Under the pieces are notes generated by a model. The model saw only the letters and a program-made list of their open reading frames with translations. It had not been told where the DNA came from and did not search any database. This document shows, piece by piece, positions 1-9,600 of a DNA stretch of 11,418 bases. A program made the position numbers and the translations under genes. How positions within the stretch are numbered: position 1 is the first letter of the stretch; each line of letters opens with the position of its first letter. Source of the stretch: Fragilaria crotonensis (lineage: Eukaryota; Bacillariophyta; Fragilariophyceae; Fragilariales; Fragilariaceae); NCBI GenBank assembly GCA_022925895.1, contig JAKSYS010000269.1, positions 64,001-75,418 of the forward strand. Direction: 5' to 3'.

Positions 1-619
1 TACCGTTCGACAGTGCAGTACAGCTGAGGCGACTTCTGGGAATCCATAGGATTCACAGATTACAGAGTACTCGGAGTGTTTTTTTACAGTAATGGAGTCC
101 GACTTGCAAGTACTACAGTAGGATGGAATTTTGTACTCCGTACACCGTACATTTACAATTGCAGTATGAAGAGGGAAGAGGATTGAATATTTGGAATTAG
201 GAATTCATGTAATGACTACGATTGAAAGGAGGCGGACGAGTTGAACCGAATCTTTTGTCATCGAGACGAGAAGCCACAGCCAGCCACCACCTGGATTGCC
301 TCCACATCGGCTCAGCAACACGTTTCAACAATCGACAGAAATTCAATCCCATACGCAGTCTATACGACTACCGTAGTAGGTGGAGGCATGCTTGCGAAGG
401 TATGACGCCACATACTATCATACAGTCCGCACGTACCACATACTTCGAAAACTACATACGGTACACGGCACACGGCACACGTTTAGATATTTTCTTTCCT
501 TTCGTATCATCACATATTTCCGTCAAGGGCACCCTTTCACATTCCCATTTTTTCCCCCGCTTACACTTTGACTTCTCGTCACTTGAATCCTTACGACTCG
601 CGACACTCAATTGCACAAA
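1..619. other. Upstream region of gene 1, no gene seen
   Basis: No convincing coding region was found; the longest open frame starts only at a TTG and has no recognisable composition. The first 160 bases are rich in GTAC-containing words, such as AGTGCAGTACAG at 12-23 and ACTCCGTACACCGTAC near 135-150. The last 100 bases before the gene 1 ATG are pyrimidine-rich, as expected for a 5' leader. A short direct duplication of ACGGCAC lies near 463-478. No TATA box stands out. Confidence 0.5.
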
Positions 620-1677
620 ATGAAGACATCACTTACACTTCTGCTATCGACAATCTTCGTCGGCGAGACTGTCGTCGCCTTTACCAGTCCCATGTTCCAA
701 ACAATTCCTAGCCAACAAATCAAGGCTCCGTCGGTACAGGAAGGAGTGGAAATTGAATTGCCAGACTTTGATGAACTGTTCAAGCGTATCCAATCTGTAT
801 CGCCCCTGGCAAAGATTGCAATTGAACAGGCTGGAAAACCACAAGATGGCGTTTCCCATTTTGATTCCGTTACCGATGGTACGTTGGTATCGTTTGCCTT
901 TGTCATTTGCTCAATCTGGTAATCGTGAAAACTGTAATGGCTCACTCATTCACATCTCTCTCTCTCACTCTTTGTACAGTCCTGAAATGGTCAACTGTGG
1001 AATCGAAACCAAAGAATACAGTCCATCAAGTGGATAAGATTGAAAATTTCCAAAATCTCGGTTGTCCCGTGTTACGTCTTCGCTCCACCATGTCTGGTCC
1101 GTGCGTCGGATTGGTGTTTGCCAATCTCATTATGAATTTGTCCGAACGTGAAAAGTGGGACCCTTCGATTCGACAAGTGTACGAAGCCTATCCCATTCAA
1201 GATTTGGATGTCGCCAATGTGCTAATGGGATTTGGCAAATACGGTGATTGCAGTCGTCTCGGCGTGGGGTACTGTCAGACGAAATCGTACTTGGCCGTAC
1301 CGGGACGTGAACAATTGACATTGTGTGGCATTCAAGACTTTCCAGATAAGAGTTGTGTCATTTGGGGTACCGAAATGGAAGAATGGCACAACCACTTGTT
1401 GCCGGCCGACCAAAAGAGACTTCCCCGCAGCAAGACCCATTTGTTCAGTGTCACCATGGTCCCGACGGGATCCGATTCGTTCGATGTGGAATATGTCTTG
1501 CAAATTGATGTCGGAGGTCTGCCAAACTGGTTGACGACCCCAATTTTGATTGAAACGATCAAGGGAATGTTTCATCATGGACAGAATTTCTTTTCGAAGA
1601 ATCAGGATGAATTTCTGAAAGCCATGGAGGGTGTGGATACCATGATGGAACGCGAGGGAATCCTCATGACACCGTAG
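620..1677 (+). CDS. START-like lipid-binding protein, probably plastid-targeted (two exons)
   Basis: Two exons, 620-878 and 980-1677, join to a protein of about 318 residues. Residues 1-20 (MKTSLTLLLSTIFVGETVVA) form a signal peptide. The predicted cleavage is followed by FTSP and an acid-poor stretch, matching the ASAF-type bipartite presequence that sends proteins into diatom plastids. From about residue 110 to 300 the protein resembles the START/Bet v1-like lipid-binding fold: an EKWDPSI segment near 146, a central R-E-Q-L-T strand region, and the typical DVGGLPNWL segment near 263 followed by the C-terminal helix. START domains bind a lipid in a hydrophobic pocket; the ligand here cannot be told. 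The start is the ATG at 620; a frame opening at TTG 611 is ignored. It stands alone, convergent with gene 2. Targeting is inferred from the motif, and the domain call from pattern recognition. Confidence 0.75.
879..979 (+). other. Spliceosomal intron of gene 1
   Basis: This 101-nt phase-1 intron begins GTACGT and ends in a long CT tract followed by TTTGTACAG. Removing it joins G (878) to TC (980-981), making a Val codon, and continues the downstream frame without a break. If retained, translation stops at TAA 920-922. Its length is not a multiple of three, so splicing is required to make the full protein. Confidence 0.85.
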
Positions 1678-2576
1678 ACTTGAGGTACGGGAAATGGTGT
1701 TTCTGTGACATGCACCCGGCGTTTGGTGTTGTGGTGGTAGAGCACCAACACAACCACCAACAACGAGCAACAGCAGCTATTGTAGGATTCCAAGCAGAAG
1801 AAAGTAATAATCGTGTAACTATTGTAGCAAAGGGAAGTAAGTGTGTATACTACGCATTTTAATATTGTTATACAATGGGATGAACGTTACCACTGGAGAA
1901 GCATGTGGTACTTTTCTTTTCTCTAGAGTGTTATGCTGGGAACGGCATGTATCATCATGGTACGGAAAGATGCACTGATGTGCCCACGGACTCTTTAAAC
2001 TAAGATTAGCGTGGAGGCGGCAAGTGGATGAGCCCGTATCGAGATGAGGACGTAGACTTTAGTTGCCGCTACCGGGTGTGCGGGTACGATATCTCCGATG
2101 ATGATCGTGATGGTCGACCAACAATGAGCTTCTTTGGATTTTCTCCTTTCAAGGTAACCGTGTGAATGGAGGGTATCGTGTGTAGACATGTACCAATAGT
2201 GCCCGCTACAGTAGTGACTGCAAATCTGCGTGTCATTGTTCAGGTGATTCTGTTGGTGTGGCCGCGTCCCTTGGCTGCGTGCTGCGTCACTGCTAACTGT
2301 GACGAAGAAGTTGACAATATTTTTCTTGTACTACACATACGTTCACACACTTGTACCAAATGTGCAAGCTGACGACTCTTCTCCTCTCGTTCACCATGAC
2401 TTGTACAACAATTTGCCTTGTTCGATGTTGATCTCCACCGGATATGCCCGCCGCCGCCCGTTCGTTTCCACTCACCACCACCACTGTTACCCAGGAACAA
2501 CAACCATCAAAGGGAGCAGAATCCGAAATCATTAGGCCAGGAATCAGAATGAAATTGAATCGAATCAAGAGAACAA
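1678..2576. other. Intergenic region between convergent genes 1 and 2
   Basis: It must hold the 3' UTRs and polyadenylation signals of both flanking genes. No open frame here has recognisable composition; those present are short, overlap each other on both strands and mostly lack an ATG-led conserved segment. A possible stem-loop lies at 1723-1760. No tRNA, mobile element or other repeat was seen. Confidence 0.5.
1723..1760 (+). repeat. Imperfect stem-loop in the gene 1 3' region
   Basis: TTGGTGTTGTG (1723-1733) can pair with CACAACCACCAA (1749-1760), leaving one bulged base and a loop of about 15 nt. It starts 45 nt after the gene 1 stop codon, so it would fall in the 3' UTR. Its composition is repetitive (GGT/ACC), so it may be a simple-repeat coincidence. 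Confidence 0.4.
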
Positions 2577-4717
2577 TTAGACAGGACAAGTGTAGCAAAG
2601 GGGCGACACTGGATTGACATTGAGGTTCGGATTGGATTGTGAGGGACAAGCAACAGCACCATCAAACATTGCATCCGCAACTGTGCCAACAGCCTTCATT
2701 TTCGGACCCCAGGCACAGAGAGACTGATTGAAAGTATTTGCACTTTTAAACATGTTTTGCATAACTTGAACTGCGCCCGTGTTCCAGGCTCCAATGGGTT
2801 GATTGAAAGCAGATGCGCCTCGAAACATGCTGTCCATATTACGAACTGCACCCGTGTTCCAGGTTCCAATCGGTTGATTGAAAGCAGATGCACCGGCGAA
2901 CATGAATTGCATATCCTGAATTGCACCTGTGTTCCAGGTTCCAATCGGTTGATTGAAAGCAGATGCACCGGCGAACATGAATTGCATATCCTGAATTGCA
3001 CCTGTGTTCCAGGTTCCAATCGGTTGATTGAAAGCAGATGCGACATAGAACATGAATGTCATAGAAGCAACTGCGCCCGTGTTCCAGGTTCCAATGGGTT
3101 GATTGAAAGCAGATGCGCCTCGAAACATGCTGTCCATATTACGAACTGAACCCGTGTTCCCGGTTCCAATCGGTTGATTGAAAGCAGATGCACCGGCGAA
3201 CATGAATTGCATATCCTGAATTGCACTTGTGTTCCAAGTTCCAATCGGTTGATTGAAAGCAGATGCACCGGTAAACATGTATTTCATATCAAACACTCTG
3301 CCCGTGTTCCAGGTTCCAATGGGTTGATTGAAAGCAGATGCGCCATAGAACATGAATGACATTGAAACAACTGCGCCCGTGTTCCAGGTTCCAATGGGTT
3401 GATTGAAAGCAGATGCGGCAGTGAACATGAATTGCGTGTCAACAACTGCGCCCGTGTTCCAGGTTCCAATGGGTTGATTGAAAGCAGATGCAGCAGTGAA
3501 CATGAATGTCATTGACACAACTGCGCTCGTGTTCCAGGCTCCAATCGGTTGATTGAAAGCAGATGCGCCATTAAACATGTATTGCATGTTCGTGATGTGA
3601 GATGTATCCCAACAGCTGATATCTTCGTTGAACGTACTCATACTCTCAGAAAGCTTAGATAAGTCGGTTATGGTCACGGAAAAGCACCAAGTACCGATAT
3701 CAGCAAAATTGCCTGCCTTCACAGCAGCACGTACGTCACTATCGGTGGCAAACGTCCTGGTGCACTCTTTACTGCAAACTGGCTTGGGCGCACCGCTGGT
3801 GTCGTACTTGGAGCTTGGCTTTGTTTTCCCGAGGGAATGCGACTCGCTGCCTCACTTGGAGCAACAAGGCTTGGTTTTTCAGAGGGAAGCACACTTGGAG
3901 CATGGCTCGGTTTTCCTGAGGGAACGAGGCTCGGCGTTAAACTTGGAGCATGGCTTGGTTTTCCGGAGGGAATGCGGCTCGGTGTCTCACTTGGAGCATG
4001 GCTCGGTATCTCACTTGGAGCATGGCTCGGTTTTCCGGAGGGAACGACACTCGGCTTCAAACTTGGAGCATGGCTTGGTTTTCCCGAGGGAATGCGACTC
4101 GGTGTCTCACTTGGAGCATGACTTGGTTTTCCAGAGGGAACGAGGCTCGGCGTCAAACTTGGAGCATGGCTTGGTTTTCCCCAGGGAATGCGGCTCGGTG
4201 TCAAACTTGGAGCATGACTTGATTTTCCAGAGGGAACGAGGCTCGGCGTCAAACTTGGAGCATTGCTTGGTTTTCCAGAGGGAATGCGGCTCGGCGTCGA
4301 ACTTGGAACACGGCTCTTACTTGGAGAACGGCTTGGTTTTCCAGAGGGAATGCGGCTCGGTGTCGTACTTGGTGCATGGCTCGGTTTTTTCGAGGGAATA
4401 GACGTAGGTTTCTTGGTGGGAGATGATGTAGGATTCTTGGTAGGCGAAGAAGCGGGTTTCTTGGTGGGAGACAATGCGGGCTTCTTGGTGGGTGAAGGCG
4501 CTGGTTTCTTCGTGGGTAAAGACGCAGGTTTCTTCGTTGGAGAAGACATGAGTTTCTTGGAAGGGCGGTTTGGCAGAGTAGGCCTATTCGTAGGCTGTTT
4601 ATTCAATCTGCGCTGCGTTTCAGTGGATGGATGCAAGGCAAAGACTTCCGTAGTTGCTCGAGCACCGTGAGCTGCCATGATTACAGCAAGTGGTCGGAAG
4701 AAGCGGATGGTGATCAT
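2577..4717 (-). CDS. Secreted Pro-Ser-rich repeat protein with DUF285 (BspA-like) repeats; frame break between halves
   Basis: The ATG at 4717 opens a signal peptide (MITIRFFRPLAVIMAAHGARA). Six 8-residue PTKKP units, then 16-residue units of the type APSxTPSRIPSGKPSH, follow. This frame stops at 3719. The DUF285 half (F-N-Q-P-I-G-x-W-N-T repeats, ending CYTCPV at 2577) lies in the -1 frame. That frame is open only from a TGA at 3853-3851 and has no ATG before 3641, which would cut into the conserved domain start (CSKECTRTFATDSDVRAAV). The halves therefore probably belong to one protein of about 710 residues, joined within 3851-3719 by a missed intron, an assembly indel or frameshifting. Pro-Ser stretches fused to DUF285 are familiar in diatom secreted or surface proteins; a binding role is inference. 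Two separate genes, or a decayed gene, are the alternatives. Confidence 0.7.
2733..3557 (-). repeat. 75-bp tandem array: 11 near-identical DUF285 repeat units
   Basis: Eleven 75-bp units each encode 25 residues beginning FNQPIG and ending in a variable MF-x-x-A-S-A. A diverged unit flanks each end: FNEDIS before it (from 3632) and FNQSLC after it (from 2732). Units at 2881-2955 and 2956-3030 are identical. A larger 300-bp duplication links about 2771-2925 with about 3071-3225, with few mismatches. Such homogeneity implies recent unequal exchange or slippage, and also makes copy number prone to misassembly. Confidence 0.9.
3800..4396 (-). repeat. Pro-Ser coding repeats, 48-bp period
   Basis: Roughly a dozen units encode 16 residues of the form APSxTPSxxPSGKPSH, with some 8-residue half units. 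Alternating RIP and LVP versions suggest that units duplicated in pairs. In the encoded protein this forms an extended, probably heavily O-glycosylated stalk between the signal peptide and the DUF285 domain; the glycosylation is inference from composition. Confidence 0.8.
4404..4547 (-). repeat. 24-bp repeats encoding Lys-rich PTKKP units
   Basis: Six 24-bp units encode SPTKKPAS-type octapeptides directly after the signal peptide region of gene 2. Paired lysines next to Ser and Pro recall the basic composition of silica-associated diatom proteins, but there is no silaffin-specific signature, so this is only a compositional note. Confidence 0.75.
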
Positions 4718-5488
4718 GATTACGACGTTTGCGCACTCTCGAAGGACTTTGGACAGACTCTCGAAGGTAAAGATCACAATGTGGAGGATGGTGACTGAAG
4801 GTTTGGCACTGCAAATCAATCGGTGGATGTAGACTAATGACTTCAACCTGATCTAGAAACACGTGGCATTATAGGACAGTTCATAAATGCTCCGTTAAAT
4901 GTTTGGAACAAATCGTCATACAGGAAAAGAATTCCTTCCCAAAGGGTATGGTGTATCGTACTAATAGTGGTCGAACCAGGCAACTTCGACGTCTATGCTC
5001 TATAATGAAAAGAAAAAAACTAGTTAACGTGAGATAACCGGCAAAATCAGATTTCTTCCCGGGTGCGTCTACCACCGGTCGATACAATGAATACACCAAA
5101 TCAGATGTGCGTTTCCGGAACTTAATCTGTACCCTCAACGTCGACTCCAAGACTGTTATTTTTTAGATATACATGCATACAACAAAGGAAAAGGATTCCG
5201 ACTGCCTTGTAGATACTCCAGAGTACAGAACTTGTGCCGTCAGTTACGGACAACACGTAAAGAACTCGAGTGGGTACATTTATTCATAGCGATGTGAGGC
5301 ACTCTAAAGTCCATAGCATTTCTGTATTGAGCTCAGAGGGTCAGTTCCGGAAAGATGTTTACTTCGATCATGAAATGTGTGCATGAAAATGCACGCTCAT
5401 AACTGCTATAAGTCTATAAGTGCAGGTATGACGAGGACCCTATGCATAGACCTTGTACATACCCTGTCCGCTCATTCGTCGTATTGAA

Positions 5489-5528
5489 CAATCACACAAT
5501 CACACAATCACACAATCACACAATCACA
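5489..5528. repeat. Microsatellite, (CAATCACA) x5
   Basis: Five perfect copies of an 8-bp unit lie in the region between genes 2 and 3. Copy number is likely to vary between alleles. No function is implied. Confidence 0.95.
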
Positions 5529-6122
5529 CATGCAATTAAAAAAATAGAGATACATTTTACGTGTTGCCGCGAATCCACCAGCAAGCCCAAGCACGTTCCA
5601 GCCGTGACTCGTGACACCGTTGAGCCCGGACGCCAGCAGTTCTCTGATTGGCGTGATGCGAGAATTTTAAAGTCATGACGTTGATCCAACCGAGCGGATA
5701 AGGTTTTTCTTTGTCCGCATTTTTTCCCGTCCGTCAGCCAATTCCGTACGCAAAATTCGTATGGTGTCAGAGAAATTTGTCAGTCAAGTTTTGTTGTCAG
5801 CAAATCAGATTGTCGTAAGCAAATTGTGTACGCAATTCAGAAAATCACCCTTTCAAGGAAAACGTGATTGGAAGATTCTCTACTATTGTTTTACTGGGAA
5901 TGCCAATTCTGTAAACAACTTTTTTGATGACGAAGCAAATATGAGTCTGCGACAGCAAATTTGTCATGCTGTAGGCAAATTTTCTTGCAGACGTCAGCGC
6001 TGCAATCACGCCGGCATAACTATTGGTAGTGTTTTTTACAGGACACCAGCCAGACATCGAACGGATGTGAGTTCTCCTCTGGCCGGCGAATTTTTCTTCA
6101 CTGACGATTCCCCATGAGTACT

Positions 6123-6197
6123 GTAGTACTGTAGTACATCTATACAGTACATCGTGTATTGCCCAGATCAGAAACACACATTTCACTACAGTACTAC
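6123..6197. repeat. 13-bp perfect inverted repeat (GTAC-rich)
   Basis: GTAGTACTGTAGT (6123-6135) is the exact reverse complement of 6185-6197, with 49 bp between the arms. The left arm lies in a short tandem of TACTGTAG. The same GTAC-rich vocabulary appears at the left edge of the window and near 6483. Confidence 0.7.
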
Positions 6198-6326
6198 TAG
6201 CTAGTACCAGGTACTACGACAGTGTTGCCTTGTGAAGTACATGTACCAGTATACATATGCTATATACTCGACTGCATTGCAAGTGCACAAAGGATTAATT
6301 GTACCGTAGTCGTACATCATCGTTTT

Positions 6327-6358
6327 CATCATCATCATCATCACCATCAGCATCATCA
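6327..6358. repeat. Imperfect ATC trinucleotide repeat
   Basis: CATCATCATC-type repeats with two interruptions (ACC and AGC) lie about 310 bp upstream of the gene 3 ATG. This is a simple repeat with no evidence of coding use. Confidence 0.9.
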
Positions 6359-6512
6359 ATATGTTGGAATCAAATATCAACCTTGCATTGATAGATCCTG
6401 CAAAATGGGGATGGTCGGCAGGAGGGAAAGTAGTGCAGCTGTTGACGCCACACGAGGTAGGTTTGGACAGTGTGATATTCGGAGTGCAGTACAGAACTGG
6501 ATGGAGTAGGTT

Positions 6513-6528
6513 GGTATACATGTATACC
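6513..6528. promoter_or_regulatory. 16-bp perfect palindrome upstream of gene 3
   Basis: GGTATACATGTATACC is a perfect palindrome 142 bp before the gene 3 ATG. Its place in the presumed promoter or 5' leader makes a dimeric protein site possible, but no known factor is matched and chance is not excluded. Confidence 0.3.
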
Positions 6529-6670
6529 CGCGTATTTCAAGGACATCAATCGCGTTGACTCCTCTACTACAGAAGTGCATTTGCTGACATTACTGCTGTT
6601 TTCAATTACATCACTACAACTCCAATCACAGGATCTAAGACGTCGACGTCGGAAAGCTCGGGGTGGTGGA

Positions 6671-9600
6671 ATGGCGTCAAAATCACGACGTACACTAACA
6701 TCCGCGTCGTCGTCCATGTCGGACAGTGGAAAATCACCTGGTTTGGCTCAATTGTTTGATCTTGACGGCGACAACACTTGTGACACTGGAGGCACCAACA
6801 TCAATAGCATGAGCAATAGCAAAAGCAACCGAAGTAGCAGCAGAAGTAACAAGAAGAGACCCAATTTAAGGATGAAGCAACCGCAACCGCAACAACCACA
6901 ACAATCTCTGCCGGTAGAAGACACACCAAGGAAGGCTACGACAGCATGTTCATCACAGCATCCAACCTCACCAGTTGCAACACCATCCACAATAACACCA
7001 ACGCCAACAATACCATTTCCACATCATTCGGGCATGTCGACGTCTGGTGCTCCAAGTCCTCTCGTATTATTACAAAAACAACAGCAACAACAACAGCTGA
7101 CGGTCAAAACGTTGGAGGAGTCCTCACCCGAACAGCCTTCTCCGGAATCATCATTGTTACCCCGAGAATCGACGACACGTTCTGCCGTTACTGTAACTTC
7201 GACCGCAACAACAACACCAGCAGCAGCAACAACTACTTCAACTTCTGTGACCACGCCCTCAATGGAACAAATTTCATTAGAATTCAAATCGGTTGAAATC
7301 CGGCAAGGTAAACCCAACGAACTCATTGTCAATGCTCTCGTTTCAAACAATGCCACCACGACCATGACGTCGACGAACAAGGAAAGCGACGAAACCAATG
7401 ATACCACAACATTTGTCGACATGTATACCTACCATCTTGGACGAGAAGGCCTTGAGTTATGCGACGAACCCGACCCCGTCGATACCGGATGCAATGCACC
7501 GTTGCCACGAACGAAATTTCCTATTCAGGTGGAATTCCCATTGGACGATGATCGAACCGAAATGTGGACGGAACAGATTGAGTGGGATTTGGAAGATGAA
7601 AAAACCTTGACTCCCATGGCCTTTGCCACCCAAGTGGCACACGACTTTGGTCTCAATTTCGGAGACACCATGGAATTGGCATCGTCCATTCAGGAACAAC
7701 TCAATGCATTTCGAGCCGCCGAGTCATCGTCCTATCCAGACCCCGCAATTTCTCTCAACGATCCATCGACTGGTTTACCCCGTTCGACAATACCTCCCAA
7801 CAAGTCAAAACCGTGTTATTTGTATGGATGGACCGATGGGAGTGATATCGGTGGAATGCCCATGGTGATCAAAAAGACACCACGGCCACCTGCAACGCCA
7901 ACGGCCACAATCGCAGCTCCAGCTCCAGTAGCTGCCGCTGCAGCAGCAGCGAGTATCGTTTCAACCTCAAGCACCAAAGTCAGTACAACCAAAACATCGG
8001 AACGGAATGTCAATAGCAACAAGCCTCGTTCGGAAGATCTTGGTTATCAATTTAAAACTCCAATCGCATTTCGAGAAGAGGTTATCAAGAGAGCCAAACT
8101 GGAATGTCGATTCCCATCTCGAAACTTGCAACTCAAATGGAATCACGTTTGTCATTTGTGCGATACCAAAAAACAACAGGGGGCCATGCTCCCATGCGAA
8201 AATCCATTGCACATTTACTGTCTCGAACATGCCAAGTCCGAACTCAAAATCGACCTGAGTGTTCCTGGTCGTGCCACTACCACGCCGGTCGACTATTGTC
8301 CCATTTGTTGTTGCAGCTGTTCGTGTCGAACCTGTCAAAAACGATTGGATCAAGTCGCGTACGAACTGCAACGCCGAAGTGTTGCCAATGGTGGTACGTC
8401 TCCCCAAGACACGAAACTGGATCATATACTCTTGTACTGTGCGGGAAAGCTCCAACCGAATCGTCGCAAATCGAGTGGCAGTACCACAGGCGCTGGCGGT
8501 GGGAAAGGATACATTGATAAACTCAAGGTGGTCCCGAAAGCTCCACTTTCCGACTTTCCCATGGAAATGTGTGGTTCTCGAAACATGGAACCGGGTTCGG
8601 AAATGGATTATCGCACCGTCTTTACCCAAAATGGTGCCTTTACTTGAACCGGATGATCCAATCCTTGCAGCTGCTGCTATCCAAGCAACAACAACAACAT
8701 CCATGGTAGCCGCCTCCTCGTCTGTTGCGGTGGTCACAGAAGATGGGAATGTGGATTATTGTCAAATTTGTCAAAAGGCTGGTAACATTGTTTGTTGTGA
8801 CTATTGTCCTCGAGCATTTCATGCAGCCTGTATGAAAGATGGCGAGGCTGCCATTCAGAATTCCAATGCCAACGGCAGCAATTCTGTTGACGATGGTGGT
8901 AGTAGTCGATGGGAATGTCCGACTTGTATTCAGGAAAAAGAACGCCTGCCCCAAGATGTCATCACCGGAAGGGCCAAGTTTGAAAATGACCAAGGCAGTG
9001 ACAAGGACTGCCTTGCTGTGGTGTGCGAAGCCTTTGCCACGGCCGGAGGGAGTCATGCCGAAGACGACATTCGCGCCATGAAAGTGCTCAGCATTTTACT
9101 GGAAATGGTGCAGCACTTGATGGATTACGACTTTGGATACATGTTTCAAGAACCTGTCGACATTCAAGCGATTCCTGAATACGCCACCGTCGTTAAACAG
9201 CCCATGGATTTGGGGACTCTTGCGGACAGACTTGCCGATGGATACTACGCCAAATTGTTCGATCCCGAGACGAAAGATTGGAATCGCGTCATTGCCCAAG
9301 TCCTCATGGATGTCGAATTGGTTTGGCATAATTGCTTCACGTTCAACTTTGAGGGATCCGCCATTTTCCGCATGGCAGAAGTTTGTTTGCGTCGCGCGCG
9401 CAATATTGTCGCATCCACCCTCGAACCTCTTGTGGACGATGCTGTCAAGGTGGAGGTTGCAACCTATGTCAAGGCATGCGAACGCGAGCGCGCTCCAATG
9501 TCAAACTTGTCGTCGTCGTCGTTTCACATTATTCCCTAGTCAAAACACAGGATTCGAGTGGCTTGGGCTCCCGGTGGCAAGTGCCGCGTCATTGCTGTAT

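Larger units (their letters stand above)
4718..6670. other. Intergenic region between divergent genes 2 and 3
   Basis: This 1.95-kb stretch should hold the promoters of both flanking genes. No open frame in it looks like a gene; the largest, an ATG-led frame of 118 codons at 5761-6117, overlaps repeated GCAAAT words. CCAAT-box words occur at about 5645 (reverse) and 5738 (forward), the kind of element used by eukaryotic promoters. Microsatellites, an inverted repeat and a 16-bp palindrome are listed separately. Confidence 0.5.

Noticed and set aside
3772-3855. 84-nt intron joining the two halves of gene 2 (GTGAGG to TTTGCAG)
   Set aside because: It has the best-looking splice sites in the overlap, but its length is a multiple of three, so it keeps the Pro-Ser frame and does not reach the DUF285 frame.
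2733-4547. CRISPR-like regular repeats
   Set aside because: The units are contiguous coding repeats with a 75-bp or 48-bp period and no unique spacers.
2757-4670. Long plus-strand frames over the repeats of gene 2
   Set aside because: They are shadows: 75-bp and 48-bp periods keep every frame open. The minus-strand frames match known DUF285 and Pro-Ser repeats and have a signal peptide.
4881-5150. Minus-strand open frame of 89 codons upstream of gene 2
   Set aside because: It starts at TTG, not ATG, and has no domain signal.
5761-6117. ATG-led open frame of 118 codons on + strand
   Set aside because: No recognisable domain; it overlaps repeated GCAAAT words, and an opposite-strand frame is open over the same bases. 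Chance is the simplest explanation.
6361-6558. 65-codon upstream ORF before gene 3
   Set aside because: ATG-led but without motif; it overlaps the 16-bp palindrome. A regulatory uORF is possible, but nothing in the sequence supports it.
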